NCBI GenBank assembly: GCA_016213455.1 | Contig: JACRAG010000492.1 | Span: 1 to 14,962 of the forward strand | Source: Anaerolineae bacterium | Lineage (GTDB): Bacteria > Chloroflexota > Anaerolineae > Anaerolineales > Anaerolineaceae | Direction of reading: 5' to 3' | DNA: 14,962 nucleotides | In this document: positions 1 to 8,092 of the stretch, in pieces | How the letters are laid out: every line of letters starts with the position of its first letter | Position numbering within the stretch: the first letter of the stretch is position 1 | Notes under the pieces: model-generated | Database searches by the model: none | What the model saw: only the letters and a program-made list of their open reading frames with translations | What the model was told of the DNA's origin: nothing | Made by a program: the position numbers and the translations under genes

Positions 1-1362
1 GGTGATCAATGCAAAGGCGAACAGCAGCGCAATGGCGCTCGCCAGGAAGACCAGCTTCAGCCCGCCTTCCAAATCCGGGGCCTGTTTCTGAGCCAGACTC
101 AAAATGGAGGGCGCGATGGTGATCCCTACCATTTGAAAGAAGAAGATCGCGCCGATAGCCGCTCCGAGCAGGCGCTGCGGGACGGCAAACTGCGCCACCA
201 GTGTGGTGATGGTGGGGATGACTCCAAAACCGAGGCCAGCCACGGCAGTGACCAGGACATACACCCAGATCGGCGTGTTTGAAGTAAACCGCCAGATGGC
301 GAACAAGGACAAAGTAACCACAGCATAACTGATGTTATACATCCCCTTATACTTCCGGGTTCTCGCCAGGACGAGGCCTGTTGGAATGCCCATGAAGGCC
401 ACAAAGATGCTATAGGGCGTCAACATGGAACCGCTGATGGTCGGGCTGATTTTCATCACGCTCTGCACAAAGATGGGCGAATATGCAATCATGCCCAATG
501 TGCCAAAGAAGGACAGCATGGCGGCCCCGGCAGCCGTCATAAAAGGCCGGTTGAGAAACACATGCGGGTCCAGGATGGGTTCTTGCGTTCTTTTTTCGAT
601 CTCGATGAACGCGACCCAGGCCACCACCGAGACAACCAGGATCATCAGCGCCGCCCCGAACCGGTGCGGCGTGCCCAGCCACGAAACCCCGATGGTGAGT
701 GTGGAGGTAGCTGCCAGCATCGCAATGGTGCCAGCCACATCCACTTTGGGTTTCACCTTGCGGGCATTTTCCGGCAGGGCAAAAACAACCAGGCAAGCCG
801 CTGCCAGCATCAGCGGGATCGTCCCCCAGTACAAACCGCGCCAGCCCCATGCGCTTTCGGCCATCACCCCGCCCAAAACCGGCCCAATCAGCGCGGCAAC
901 ACCGCTTGGCAGGCTGAGCAGCCCCGTCCATTTGACGCGCTCGGAGGGCGGAAAAAGATCGCTGATCGTGGAGAAGCACAGCGGGATGATTGGAAAATGG
1001 CCAACGCTCATAAAGGTCGCCGAGGCGACCAGCCAGGCCATGGAGGTGACCCTGGATGAGATTCCCAATCCAAGCAGGAAAATGGCAATCGAGAGCAGCA
1101 GCATCGCCCGCCGCCCATAAATATCGGAGAGTTTCCCAAAGAGCAGGGTCGAAGCCGCGCCGCTCAAGGCGGGCAGTGCAATCAGCCACGACAAAAGCGC
1201 CATGCCATCCAGTTCCGCGATGATCTGCGGCTGCGCGATATTCCTGGCGTTGATGAACAGGAAACTGACAAACTGCGTGGCAAAAATGGCGGTTACACCC
1301 AGGGCAATGTTTCTGTTCTTGGTTTTATTCTGTTGTACCAGGTCGTTATGCATTGGCTCCAT
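1..1362 (-). CDS. MFS drug exporter, DHA2/EmrB-like (C-terminus cut by window edge)
   Basis: Reading the minus strand from position 1362 gives an open frame of 454 residues that runs off the window at base 1. It is a polytopic inner-membrane protein with many hydrophobic helices. Residues 76-85 are GKLSDIYGRR, the MFS motif A between TM2 and TM3, preceded by the helix-1/2 pattern typical of EmrB/QacA-type 14-TM exporters. Family members are usually 450-550 residues, so only a short tail should be missing. The first ATG after an in-frame stop is at 1362; a second ATG at 1353 is equally possible, since neither has a well-spaced ribosome binding site. The gene follows the aldo/keto reductase after 77 bases on the same strand and is probably co-transcribed with it. 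Likely role: proton-driven export of an organic compound; the substrate cannot be read from sequence. The family call is firm. Confidence 0.9.
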   Translation of the reverse strand, partial: MEPMHNDLVQQNKTKNRNIALGVTAIFATQFVSFLFINARNIAQPQIIAELDGMALLSWLIALPALSGAASTLLFGKLSDIYGRRAMLLLSIAIFLLGLGISSRVTSMAWLVASATFMSVGHFPIIPLCFSTISDLFPPSERVKWTGLLSLPSGVAALIGPVLGGVMAESAWGWRGLYWGTIPLMLAAACLVVFALPENARKVKPKVDVAGTIAMLAATSTLTIGVSWLGTPHRFGAALMILVVSVVAWVAFIEIEKRTQEPILDPHVFLNRPFMTAAGAAMLSFFGTLGMIAYSPIFVQSVMKISPTISGSMLTPYSIFVAFMGIPTGLVLARTRKYKGMYNISYAVVTLSLFAIWRFTSNTPIWVYVLVTAVAGLGFGVIPTITTLVAQFAVPQRLLGAAIGAIFFFQMVGITIAPSILSLAQKQAPDLEGGLKLVFLASAIALLFAFALIT

Positions 1363-1439
1363 TTGGTTTACTCAGAACTTGCGCTTTGACTTGCACGGCA
1401 GCACTTATTTAGGCGGGGTGTTGGGGCTGCCAGCGCAGA

Positions 1440-2303
<864 letters not shown>

Positions 2304-2693
2304 CTATTGGTGTTCCGGCGTCAACAGCCGGGTGAATGAGAGCGATGCCAACTGCCAGTTGTCGTCCTGCCGCACATACACTTCCGTGACCATGAAGGGG
2401 TTGGTGACTTCGTTGCCGCCCACCACGGCGAGCAGGGTAATCCGGTTGAGCAGGACGGCGGTCGAGCCGATGACATTCACCGACACGTCATGGATGTCGG
2501 CTTTATTGTAGTGAATTCCACCGCTCTGGATGATCTCCATTTCGCGCGCTTTGTCCCAGGCACCGCCCATATGGACAAAGACGGACTTTTCATGAAAGAG
2601 CGCGTCCAGTGAGTCCAGGTTGCGCTCCGCCATCCAGCGCCATTTCTCCTTGGAGAGAGCGATGATTTTCTGTTCCAGGCTGTCGTTTTGCAT
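2304..2693 (-). CDS. NTF2/SnoaL-like (DUF4440-type) small protein
   Basis: A 129-residue protein with the size and pattern of the cone-shaped NTF2-like fold: an N-terminal helix pair (residues 5-33, ending LDSLDALFHEKSVFVHMGG) followed by beta strands (about 70-90, 100-121) ending in WQLASLSFTRL. Members of this superfamily bind or transform small hydrophobic molecules, or act as uncharacterised accessory proteins. The sequence does not say which, and no catalytic residues can be assigned. I place the start at the ATG at 2693 because AAGGAAAG lies just upstream; the frame is open for another 350 bases but that extension crosses the promoter region and the AraC gene. It is the first gene of the NTF2-like, aldo/keto reductase and MFS set, 12 bases ahead of the reductase. 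Confidence 0.85.
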   Translation of the reverse strand: MQNDSLEQKIIALSKEKWRWMAERNLDSLDALFHEKSVFVHMGGAWDKAREMEIIQSGGIHYNKADIHDVSVNVIGSTAVLLNRITLLAVVGGNEVTNPFMVTEVYVRQDDNWQLASLSFTRLLTPEHQ

Positions 2694-2732
2694 TTTTCTT
2701 TCCTTGGTTTGCCTATTCGTCGCTGCAATATG

Positions 2733-2738
2733 ATTATA
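2733..2738 (-). promoter_or_regulatory. Candidate -10 of the NTF2-like/AKR operon promoter
   Basis: The minus strand reads TATAAT here, 39 bases ahead of the NTF2-like ATG, in the 127-base divergent gap shared with the AraC-family gene. No good -35 hexamer lies 16-18 bases upstream, which would fit a promoter needing an activator such as the divergent AraC-type protein. That dependence is inference. Confidence 0.45.
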
Positions 2739-2820
2739 GACACGCAGAGAAGGGGGATGGTAGAATGATCGTGGAAGATGATTGTCTGATTCTGCAAATT
2801 CGCCGCGAGGAGATGCCCGC

Positions 2821-3756
2821 ATGGAAATGGAAACCCGGCTGCGCGAGGCGCAGCGCCTGCAAGCCAACACCGAAGAACTGGTCGAACGCCTGCTGCGCTG
2901 CCTGCCGGCGGACGGTCCGGCTGAACCGCTGCCGGGGCTGCACCTGTACCGCGCTTCCGCGCCGCTCGAGGCGGTGCACAGCACGCTCCAGCCCTCCTTT
3001 TGCGTGATCGCCAAGGGCAGCAAGGAAGTGCTGCTGGGGGAGAGCATTTACCGCTACGACCCGGCGCATTACCTGATCTCGACGGTGGCGCTGCCGCGCG
3101 TCAGCCGGGTGCTGGAGGCTTCAGCGGAGCGCCCTTACCTGAGCCTGCGCCTGACGCTGGACCCCACGCTGGTGGGGGAGGTGATGGCTGAGGCGGGACG
3201 CGCGGTGCAAAGCGGTCGGCGGGATGAGCGCGCCATGCACGTTTCAACGCTGGATGCCGACCTGCAGGACGCGGTGCTGCGCCTGGTGCGCCTGATGGAC
3301 GCTCCCGCCGGTGCGCCGGTAATCCAGCCGTTGATTGTGCGCGAGATCATCTTCCGCCTGCTGACGGGGCAGCAGGGCGCGCGCATGCGCCACCTGGCGG
3401 TGCAGGGGGGCTATACGCCGGTGATTGCGCGCGCGGTGGAAAAGCTGCGCCGCGACTTTGACCAGCCGCTGCGCATGGAAGAACTGGCGCGCGAGCTGGG
3501 GATCAGCGTTTCGGGGCTGCACCACCACTTCAAAGCGGTGACGGCATTGAGCCCGCTGCAGTTTCAAAAGCAGCTGCGCCTGCAGGAGGCGCGCCGCCTG
3601 ATGTTGGGCGAGGCGCTGGACGCTGCCAGCGCGGCTTACCGGGTGGGTTACCAGGATGCCTCGCACTTCAACCGCGAGTATAAAAGCCTGTTCGGCAGCC
3701 CGCCCCTGCGTGATGTGCAGCGCCTGCGCCAGGAGGTACGGACCGGCGGGGAATGA
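2821..3756 (+). CDS. AraC-family transcriptional regulator with AraC_N domain
   Basis: A 311-residue DNA-binding regulator. Residues about 40-190 resemble the AraC_N type N-terminal cupin-like domain (VHSTLQPSFCVIAKGSKEVLLG at 52-73, then YLSLRLTLD). Two helix-turn-helix motifs follow: MEELARELGISVSGLHHHFK (219-238) and the second in AAYRVGYQDASHFNREYKSLFG (271-292), where GYQDASHFNREYK is the classical second-helix signature. I choose the ATG at 2821 because GAGGAG lies 8 bases upstream; an in-frame ATG at 2782 would add 13 unremarkable residues. The gene is divergent from the NTF2-like/aldo-keto reductase/MFS set. Regulators of this subgroup commonly sit beside and control oxidoreductase genes, so this is its probable target. 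The inducer is unknown. The gene is visibly more GC-rich than the reductase operon. Confidence 0.92.
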   Translation: MEMETRLREAQRLQANTEELVERLLRCLPADGPAEPLPGLHLYRASAPLEAVHSTLQPSFCVIAKGSKEVLLGESIYRYDPAHYLISTVALPRVSRVLEASAERPYLSLRLTLDPTLVGEVMAEAGRAVQSGRRDERAMHVSTLDADLQDAVLRLVRLMDAPAGAPVIQPLIVREIIFRLLTGQQGARMRHLAVQGGYTPVIARAVEKLRRDFDQPLRMEELARELGISVSGLHHHFKAVTALSPLQFQKQLRLQEARRLMLGEALDAASAAYRVGYQDASHFNREYKSLFGSPPLRDVQRLRQEVRTGGE

Positions 3757-3830
3757 GGAAGTGAGGGTGGATGCAGGGCAGGGCTATTCGATGGTTTTGT
3801 GAATAATCCTGCAGGAAGTCCTACGCGGGT

Positions 3831-3859
3831 TTTTCATCGGGGCGAAATTGCATTATACT
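3831..3859 (+). promoter_or_regulatory. Promoter of the beta-propeller gene
   Basis: TTTTCA (3831-3836), a 17-base spacer and TATACT (3854-3859) form a sigma70-type promoter 32 bases ahead of the ATG at 3892. Each hexamer has at least four consensus bases. The gene therefore need not depend on read-through from the AraC-family gene 135 bases upstream. Confidence 0.6.
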
Positions 3860-3891
3860 GATAAAAATTATCGCAAATCCGAGGCACAAGC

Positions 3892-4848
3892 ATGCAACCA
3901 AAACGCAGCGGAACCCCCCCGTTTGAATTCGTCCACCGCAAAGATCTGCACGCCCTCCCCGACGGCGTTCTCGCGAACGAGACCCGGCTGCACGGCGGTT
4001 TTGCCGCCGACCGGCGCCCCGGCTACGGGCAGCTCTATTATGGTATGCCCGGCAGCGGGATCCTGCGTATTGCGCCGGACCTGCGCGCGCAGGAGTTGAT
4101 CGACCTGCCTGCGGCGCTGCAGCCGCTCAATTTCCACAGCACAAAAATCGGTGAGATTGGCGGCGAACCGCGCCGGTTTTTGCCGGCAAATGAGGACGCC
4201 CTGGTGGCGGTGGTCACCCTGGATGGACGGCTGGATTTTACCCTCAGCAAGCCGGAGTTTGAGCAGTACCAGTCCGGAGAGGCGAAATTTGCGCCGACCG
4301 ACGCGCTGCCGGTGGGCGGGGATTTGTTCGTCGCCGACGGGTACGGGTCGAATTACATCACCACGGCTGACCTGTCCACGCGCCAGTGGAAGGGCATCTT
4401 TGGCGGTGCGGCGCCGGTCGCGGAGGCGCAGGGAAAATTTTCCACCGCGCACGGCTTCAACCTGCATCCCACCGATCATCACCACCTGGTGATTGCCGAC
4501 CGGCCCAGTTCGCGCCTGCAGGTGCACGGGCTGGATGGTGCCTTCAGGTCCTCCCATGCGCTGCCACCCGGCTCCTGGCCCTGCGGGATCGACTTCATCG
4601 AATGGGAGGGGCGCTGGTTGGGGGTGATCGGCAGCCTGCTGGACGGGGAAAAGGAGCGGCCTGCGCCAATTTTCATCGTGGATGCGCACAGCTTCGCAGT
4701 GCTGTCCACCATCCGCCCCAAAGAAGAGCTGGGGGTCGAGGCTGCCCAGCACCTGCACAACGTGGTCTTCCATGTCGCCGGCGGGCGGCTGCACCTGGTC
4801 TGTCAGAGCTGGAACCCGGGGCATTATTTTGTGCTGGGGCTGGTATAG
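3892..4848 (+). CDS. NHL-type beta-propeller protein, function unknown
   Basis: A 318-residue protein without signal peptide or membrane segment, so probably cytoplasmic. It carries propeller-blade sequences: GGDLFVADGYGSNYITTAD (142-160) and HGFNLHPTDHHHLVIADRP followed by SSRLQVHGLDG (187-216). The 'ADGYGSNYI' and 'IADRPSSRLQVHGLDG' patterns are those of NHL repeats as in peptidyl-hydroxyglycine lyase-like and related proteins, but enzymatic activity cannot be inferred. A histidine-rich patch (HPTDHHH, 192-198) could bind metal. The C-terminal blade ends QSWNPGHYFVLGLV. The start is supported by GAGG 8 bases upstream and a promoter at 3831-3859. It is a single-gene unit, convergent with the MATE gene and ended by the terminator at 5012-5042. 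Its last 29 codons are repeated in degraded form at 7778-7864. Confidence 0.82.
   Translation: MQPKRSGTPPFEFVHRKDLHALPDGVLANETRLHGGFAADRRPGYGQLYYGMPGSGILRIAPDLRAQELIDLPAALQPLNFHSTKIGEIGGEPRRFLPANEDALVAVVTLDGRLDFTLSKPEFEQYQSGEAKFAPTDALPVGGDLFVADGYGSNYITTADLSTRQWKGIFGGAAPVAEAQGKFSTAHGFNLHPTDHHHLVIADRPSSRLQVHGLDGAFRSSHALPPGSWPCGIDFIEWEGRWLGVIGSLLDGEKERPAPIFIVDAHSFAVLSTIRPKEELGVEAAQHLHNVVFHVAGGRLHLVCQSWNPGHYFVLGLV
4762..4848 (+). repeat. 3' end of beta-propeller gene, direct-repeat partner of 7778-7864
   Basis: These 87 bases match 7778-7864 without gaps, 71 of 87 identical by hand count, in the same orientation. The two copies flank the whole MATE and APH gene pair. Confidence 0.8.
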
Positions 4849-4922
4849 AAAGTGGAGCGGGCGAGCAGGGTGAGGCTTGAGGGATGGGCACAGACCGGAG
4901 AAAGCGGTATTCAATGAAAAGG

Positions 4923-4997
4923 CATCCAGCCTGTCTTATTCCAGTGGACGGCTGGATGAAGCGGGCAGGATGAGGGACGTGAACTGGTTCCACTGGA
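4923..4997. other. Structured intergenic inverted repeats
   Basis: CATCCAGCC (4923-4931) and GGCTGGATG (4950-4958) are a perfect 9-bp inverted repeat with an 18-base loop. Inside and beyond it, TCCAGTGGA (4940-4948) and TCCACTGGA (4989-4997) form a second perfect 9-bp pair, so the two stems are mutually overlapping and could form alternative folds or a pseudoknot. No T-run follows. Its position, 75 bases after the beta-propeller stop, fits an mRNA 3' end structure. Confidence 0.5.
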
Positions 4998-5011
4998 TGG
5001 TGGGCATAAGC

Positions 5012-5042
5012 AAACGCCAGGCCGCGACAGGCCTGGCGCTTT
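5012..5042. terminator. Bidirectional intrinsic terminator between convergent genes
   Basis: CGCCAGGCC (5015-5023), loop GCGACA and GGCCTGGCG (5030-5038) make a perfect GC-rich 9-bp stem. It is preceded by AAA and followed by CTTTGATTTT, so on each strand a short T-rich run follows the stem. It lies between the plus-strand beta-propeller gene and the minus-strand MATE gene and can serve both. Confidence 0.8.
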
Positions 5043-5053
5043 GATTTTCGCGT

Positions 5054-6430
5054 TCATGGATCGGTGACAATGCGGCGAACCGTTTTCTCCTGGTATCCTT
5101 TCAGCATCAATAAAGCGACGACACAGAGAATCAGTTCAGAAACAGCCTCAGAGATCCAGATCCCGGTCAGCGAGAACAGGCTGGAAACCAGCAGCAACAC
5201 CGGCAGTTTGACCAGAATAATCCCGCCCAGCGTGATGATCAACGCCTCTCTGGCGCGTCCCACGGCTTGAAAATAAGCCGCGACCATCACCGAGATGCCG
5301 CTCACCGGGAAGGCCAGCGCCAAAAGCTTCAGGGCTGTCTGGCCTTCCGCGATGATCTCCGGCTCTTTCGAAAGCAGGCCGATCAGGGCCGCCGGGGTGA
5401 GAATGCTGAAACCGAAAACCAAAAGCCCATAGGTCACCGAAGCGCCGAGTGAATACAGAATGGTTTTGCGCACCCGCTCAAATTTTTGCTGACCGAAGTT
5501 GTAGCCGAGGATTGGCTGCATGCCCTGCACGATACCGGTCTGCGGGGTGTTGAGGCTGGAAATGAGCCGTCCAACAATCGCGTACACGCTCAGCGCACTA
5601 TCTCCGCCGATGGTCTTGAGCAGGTTATTGGTCACGATCACCACCAGGCTGGCGCTCAAACTTTTGACAAAGGAGGGGAAACCGACCGCGATGATCTCGC
5701 CCATGATCGCCCAATCGGGTTTGAAATATTCCAGGCGGATCTGGTAGGAGCGGTTCTTGCGAAAGAAAAAGAAATACATGCTCATCGCAGCGGAGAGCGC
5801 CTGCCCTCCGATCACCGTTGCCAGAGCCGCTCCGGCAACCCCGATGCGCAGCACCATGATGAACAGCCAGCACAGGAAGGTATTGGCGATCACCGGAATA
5901 ATCCACATGGCTGTTGAAAACCGCACATTGCCATCTGCCCGCACGATGGTGGAGAACCCCGTGCTGAAGATTGCGCCGAGGAAGATGATCCGCCCGTAAG
6001 TAATCGCGTAAGGCGCCACTGCGTCGGTTGCACCAAACAGATAGACAATCGGACGGATGAACAGCGTGCCGAAGAAGGTGATGACGAAAGCCGTGATCCA
6101 AAAGATCAGGAGGGTATTGGCAACGGCCCGGGCAGCCCGTTCGGGCTTCTGCTCACCCAGCGCCCGCGACACGATCGATGCCCCACCCGTTCCGACTGTG
6201 GTAGCCACACCGCCCAGGGCGATCAGGATGGGAGATATAATCGACGCCCCGGCAGCAGCCAGCGAGTTGATGCCTATCGAAAGGAAGTAGGTATCTGTGA
6301 CGCTGTAGATGGCATACGCCAGCAGAGCCAGCGTGGTCTGGGAGGATAGTTCCCACAGCAGGCTTCCAATCTTCTCTGTTCCCAGGCGTTCGACATGGGC
6401 TGAGCCAGGCATCTTATTCTTGTTCTCCAT
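5054..6430 (-). CDS. MATE-family multidrug/cation efflux pump
   Basis: A 458-residue inner-membrane protein, the usual length for the 12-TM MATE family, which exports organic cations or other small molecules using Na+ or H+ gradients. Family signatures seen are SVTDTYF (43-49), GTGGASIVSRALGEQ (80-94) after TM2, RADGNVRF (164-171), and the second-half repeat GMQPILGYNFGQQKFERVRK (303-322). The two pseudo-symmetric halves are both complete. It starts 14 bases after the stop of the APH-type kinase and so is the second gene of a two-gene unit. Its own ribosome binding site is weak (only CTGGCAG ahead of the ATG), consistent with translational coupling to the upstream gene. The MepA-like cluster is the nearest by pattern; substrate unknown. 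Confidence 0.93.
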   Translation of the reverse strand: MENKNKMPGSAHVERLGTEKIGSLLWELSSQTTLALLAYAIYSVTDTYFLSIGINSLAAAGASIISPILIALGGVATTVGTGGASIVSRALGEQKPERAARAVANTLLIFWITAFVITFFGTLFIRPIVYLFGATDAVAPYAITYGRIIFLGAIFSTGFSTIVRADGNVRFSTAMWIIPVIANTFLCWLFIMVLRIGVAGAALATVIGGQALSAAMSMYFFFFRKNRSYQIRLEYFKPDWAIMGEIIAVGFPSFVKSLSASLVVIVTNNLLKTIGGDSALSVYAIVGRLISSLNTPQTGIVQGMQPILGYNFGQQKFERVRKTILYSLGASVTYGLLVFGFSILTPAALIGLLSKEPEIIAEGQTALKLLALAFPVSGISVMVAAYFQAVGRAREALIITLGGIILVKLPVLLLVSSLFSLTGIWISEAVSELILCVVALLMLKGYQEKTVRRIVTDP

Positions 6431-6444
6431 CTGCCAGAAAAAAG

Positions 6445-7431
6445 CTAAGCCTCATTCTCGTTCAGCCATTGCATCGCCGGAACCATGAGTTTGTAAGCCC
6501 AATTGGCGACCTCGTCGGTATCATAATGGCGATAATAGCCTTCTGTCTTCGCCACCAGGGCCAAATGGAGCGTGTAGAGGTGATTCCTCTGTTCCTCTTC
6601 GTAGGTGAAGCTGGTTTTGCCATATCCGCGCATATAGCCGTTGACGCCTTCGCCAAACAGCGGTCGGAACTGCGCCTCATGCAAGGGATCGCCCCACAAC
6701 ACCCGTTCAAAATCGAGCAGCCCAGTGACATGACCTTCCTTCACAAAGAAGTTCAGATCCCAGGCATCCCAATGAACCATTTGCGGGATCGTCACCGCCT
6801 CCAGGGCGTGGACATGTTTCCCGATCACATCCCGGATTTCGCTCACATTGTACTGCCAGTATACGGCGTTTTTCCTGCGGCCATCTTCCAGGACGGAATC
6901 GCAGATGATGAGAAAGGCTTCTTTCCAGGTGTCCGCGCGCAGATCGCTGTTGCCCGGGTAGCCAAAGTATGTCCCGGTGAACTCGTTAATCGCCCGCACA
7001 ATCGCGCCAATTTCATGGTCAAGCTGCGCTTGAGTTTCTGGAGGGAGTGTATCCCGGATGATCCCGTAATTTTCCCCACTCAGCTTCTCCATGAAGAAAT
7101 AGTCCGAGTCGCAAAGATCGCGCGCGTTGTCAAAAAAGTAAATTTGAGGCACAGGGATGGCCGGGTTCTGGGCCGCCTGGCGCATGGCAGCCACTTCGGT
7201 TGACATGATATTCTGCTCATAGGTCATCACTTCCGCATCGGGAGGCGGTGCGATCTTAAGGATGACCTCGCGGCCATCCGACAGGCAGACGTTGTACGCG
7301 GCGTTAAACCAGCCCTCTTTTAGCTCACTCACCGCATCATCAACCGCTGCCAAGGTCAGGCCGCCAAAAGCCCGCTCGACCATCTGCGCAACCTGCTCCC
7401 GCGTCTTTCTGTTCTTTGTTCTGCTTTCCAT
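6445..7431 (-). CDS. APH-family small-molecule phosphotransferase
   Basis: A 328-residue cytoplasmic kinase-like protein of the aminoglycoside phosphotransferase (APH, PF01636) fold. K59 in EVILKIAP is the ATP-anchoring lysine, with E79 as probable partner. The catalytic loop is HWDAWDLNF (220-228), giving the Brenner pattern H-x-D-x4-N with D222 as catalytic base and N227 as metal ligand. The magnesium-binding aspartate is D240 in GLLDFERVLWGDPLHE. All residues needed for activity are present. The true substrate could be an antibiotic, an amino sugar, choline or another alcohol. A strong AGAGGAG site precedes the ATG. It is the first gene of the unit ending with the MATE exporter, a pairing that fits modification plus export of a toxic compound; this link is inference. 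Confidence 0.9.
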   Translation of the reverse strand: MESRTKNRKTREQVAQMVERAFGGLTLAAVDDAVSELKEGWFNAAYNVCLSDGREVILKIAPPPDAEVMTYEQNIMSTEVAAMRQAAQNPAIPVPQIYFFDNARDLCDSDYFFMEKLSGENYGIIRDTLPPETQAQLDHEIGAIVRAINEFTGTYFGYPGNSDLRADTWKEAFLIICDSVLEDGRRKNAVYWQYNVSEIRDVIGKHVHALEAVTIPQMVHWDAWDLNFFVKEGHVTGLLDFERVLWGDPLHEAQFRPLFGEGVNGYMRGYGKTSFTYEEEQRNHLYTLHLALVAKTEGYYRHYDTDEVANWAYKLMVPAMQWLNENEA

Positions 7432-7487
7432 GCTGCTCCTCTTCTGGGTGGATGAATCTCATGGCAGGCTCTTGCATCCCTGCTTTT

Positions 7488-7515
7488 TCTTTACGGTTGA
7501 CGAGATTCCGGTCAA
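7488..7515 (-). promoter_or_regulatory. Weak candidate promoter of the APH/MATE unit
   Basis: On the minus strand TTGACC (7515-7510), a 16-base spacer and TAAAGA (7493-7488) precede the ATG at 7431 by about 56 bases. The -35 has five consensus bases but the -10 is poor. Confidence 0.3.
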
Positions 7516-7742
7516 GCCTTTGGTACGCTGCCTTCCGGCTGCCGGATGATGTTGAAAGCCATCTGGAACTCCGCTGTATTGGGCCACTGCCTTTTGGATA
7601 CCCCGCGATCGATTGCAGGTTATTCTACCAAATTCATCTCCGCAGTTGCGAAAGTCGCGTCTCCCAAGTGCCCGTTCCATCGACGTTGGATGGAAGCGAT
7701 CCAATGAGCTTTCAGTAAACGCAGCCGCGAAGCATCCATCAT
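7512..7742 (-). pseudogene. Possible broken ORF of unknown kind
   Basis: On the minus strand a frame beginning with ATG at 7742 (MMDASRLRLLKAHW...) reads 40 codons to a TAA at 7620-7622. It continues in the same frame for 35 more codons (containing NTAEFQMAFNIIRQPEG) to TGA at 7512-7514. The amino-acid composition on both sides of the first stop is protein-like, which suggests a small gene broken by one nonsense mutation. There is no ribosome binding site and I recognise no family. It may equally be chance. Confidence 0.2.
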
Positions 7743-7777
7743 TATTACACGTACGGGTGCTTGACAGGATTTGGCTC

Positions 7778-7864
7778 GTGGTTTTGCGTGTCGCCGGTAG
7801 GCGGCTGCACCGGATCTGCCAGCGCTGGAACCCGGGACATTATTTTGTGCTGGAGATAGCTTAA
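7778..7864 (+). pseudogene. 3'-end remnant of an NHL beta-propeller gene
   Basis: These 29 codons, ending in TAA, align without a gap to the last 29 codons of the intact gene at 3892-4848: 71 of 87 bases and 19 of 28 residues agree by hand count, including WNPGHYFVL. Nine residue changes, four of them to arginine, point to relaxed constraint. Upstream of 7778 the similarity stops abruptly; no start, propeller blades or ribosome binding site belonging to a second copy can be found. It sits exactly where the AT-rich stretch begins, in the 661-base gap between the APH gene (start 7431) and the CoiA-like gene (start 8093). Confidence 0.75.
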
Positions 7865-7920
7865 TTAGTTAATGATAGCTAGATGATGAGAGAGAATAGA
7901 TAAGTCTTTTGTTTCACAAT

Positions 7921-7949
7921 TTGACCATATTAACTTCTGAATATAATAA
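7921..7949 (+). promoter_or_regulatory. Candidate promoter ahead of the CoiA-like gene
   Basis: TTGACC (7921-7926) is followed by TATAAT (7942-7947, spacer 15) or TAATAA (7944-7949, spacer 17). Transcription from it would start near 7955 and leave a leader of roughly 140 bases before the CoiA-like ATG. Confidence 0.4.
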
Positions 7950-7961
7950 GGGGCTTAATGA

Positions 7962-8042
7962 ATGCAATTTTTCAGTACTAAACCCTCATTTGATACTTTA
8001 GAAAAACCAAAGTGGTGGATATATGGAATCTTAGTTATGTAA
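7962..8042 (+). CDS. Possible 26-residue peptide, unknown
   Basis: ATG at 7962 opens a 26-codon frame ending in TAA at 8040-8042. The peptide has a mixed N-terminal half (MQFFSTKPSFDTLEK) and a hydrophobic aromatic tail (PKWWIYGILVM), which looks like the cytoplasmic edge and first turns of a membrane helix. AAGGGG at 7948-7953 is a good ribosome binding site, although it also fits the ATG at 7958, which yields only six codons. The site lies upstream of the start expected from the promoter at 7921-7949, so both cannot be used together. It may be a leader peptide, the cut N-terminus of a lost membrane protein, or chance. Confidence 0.25.
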   Translation: MQFFSTKPSFDTLEKPKWWIYGILVM

Positions 8043-8069
8043 ATTAACCTGAAAAATTCCCACCCTTTG

Positions 8070-8075
8070 TATAAT
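8070..8075 (+). promoter_or_regulatory. Candidate -10 just ahead of the CoiA-like gene
   Basis: A perfect TATAAT lies 17 bases ahead of the ATG at 8093, with no recognisable -35 at the right distance. If used, the transcript would start near 8082, giving almost no leader for the ATG at 8093 and favouring the TTG start at 8108. Confidence 0.4.
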
Positions 8076-8092
8076 TACTAACATCATTTTAA

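Noticed and set aside
410..1189. A 259-codon minus-strand frame in the MFS region
   Set aside because: Its translation is rich in Cys, His, Arg and Gly without membrane segments, while the frame starting at 1362 gives a full MFS protein with motif A. It is an out-of-frame shadow.
3868..4914. A 348-codon minus-strand frame opposite the beta-propeller gene
   Set aside because: It covers the whole propeller gene antisense, its product has no domain pattern, and the plus-strand frame has a promoter, a ribosome binding site and propeller motifs.
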